Virus record (IMG/VR): IMGVR_UViG_3300021952_000030
Location: 1-29,198 of that record
From: a virus
Direction: 5' to 3' (one strand)
DNA length: 29,198 nt
Under the pieces are notes generated by a model that made no database searches, was not told where the DNA came from, and saw only the letters and a program-made list of their open reading frames with translations. The position numbers and the translations under genes were made by a program. Of the stretch, positions 29,185 through 29,198 are shown one piece after another (within the stretch, counting starts at the first letter, position 1; every line of letters begins with the position of its first letter).

Positions 29185-29198
29185 GTCTCGCGTTCACC
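29185..29198. repeat. Terminal direct repeat, right copy
   Basis: Exact copy of bases 1-14. The bases before it (GGAAGGAAGGG) do not match anything before base 1 because the window begins there, so the repeat could be longer on the original molecule. It marks the ends of one genome unit. Confidence 0.8.

Noticed and set aside
1-29198. tRNA genes, CRISPR arrays, insertion sequences, integrase or attachment sites
   Set aside because: I read through the gaps and the gene list and saw no cloverleaf, no spaced repeat array, no transposase or recombinase motifs.

Overview
The window looks like one complete genome unit of a tailed double-stranded DNA phage, about 29.2 kb. The last 14 bases (29185-29198) repeat the first 14 exactly, and the junction falls directly upstream of the terminase genes, where a cos site or a circular-contig overlap would sit. 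Head, neck, tail, lysis and replication modules are all present. I saw no integrase, no recognisable lysogeny repressor, no tRNA and no CRISPR, so a virulent life style is the simplest reading. All but one of the roughly 50 genes lie on the minus strand, packed with ATGA/GTGA stop-start overlaps, so the map is read from right to left.

Layout along the minus strand from the right end. 29141-26456 is packaging: a small leader ORF, a Nu1-like small terminase and a GpA-type large terminase. 26440-22144 is the head: a connector-like protein, a lambda-type portal, and one 711-residue ORF that fuses a ClpP-like maturation protease to the major capsid protein. 22086-20085 holds small head or decoration-like proteins and a fibre-like protein. 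20081-19420 is a small lysis-like island: two short membrane proteins and a lipoprotein gene nested over another ORF. 19417-10529 is neck and tail: completion proteins, tube, chaperone-position protein, a short tape measure, a duplicated pair of small beta proteins and a 933-residue tail-tip candidate. 10280-10528 is the only plus-strand gene, a small HELLH zincin-like protein. 10209-8358 has a metallophosphoesterase with an altered metal-binding motif, a winged-helix protein and a short transglycosylase endolysin. 8361-6094 is a cluster of very small coupled genes (RHH regulator, RuvC-like resolvase, coiled coils, zinc ribbon). 6060-31 is replication: an SSB-like protein, an HTH/alpha-CTD-like protein, a DEDDy exonuclease, a Pif1-like helicase, a Prim-Pol/SF3 primase-helicase, a CHC2-like zinc finger and an HTH protein. 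A cluster of GGGGCGGAT iterons and dyads at 677-853 is the best origin candidate.

How it may work together: after entry and circularisation through the ends, the Prim-Pol/SF3 protein, its separate zinc finger, the Pif1 helicase, the SSB and the exonuclease would copy the DNA, with no dedicated family A or B polymerase. The RuvC-like enzyme would trim branched DNA before GpA-type packaging. The fused protease-capsid chain would need either an internal start or self-cleavage to build heads.

Host: the DNA is GC-rich. Most stand-alone genes have A/C-rich leaders ending in ACACC or ACACA before ATG and no Shine-Dalgarno, while the 6.2-8.2 kb cluster does use Shine-Dalgarno sequences. That pattern would fit a host with weak Shine-Dalgarno dependence, possibly in the Verrucomicrobiota/PVC group. 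This is inference only; no host gene is present.
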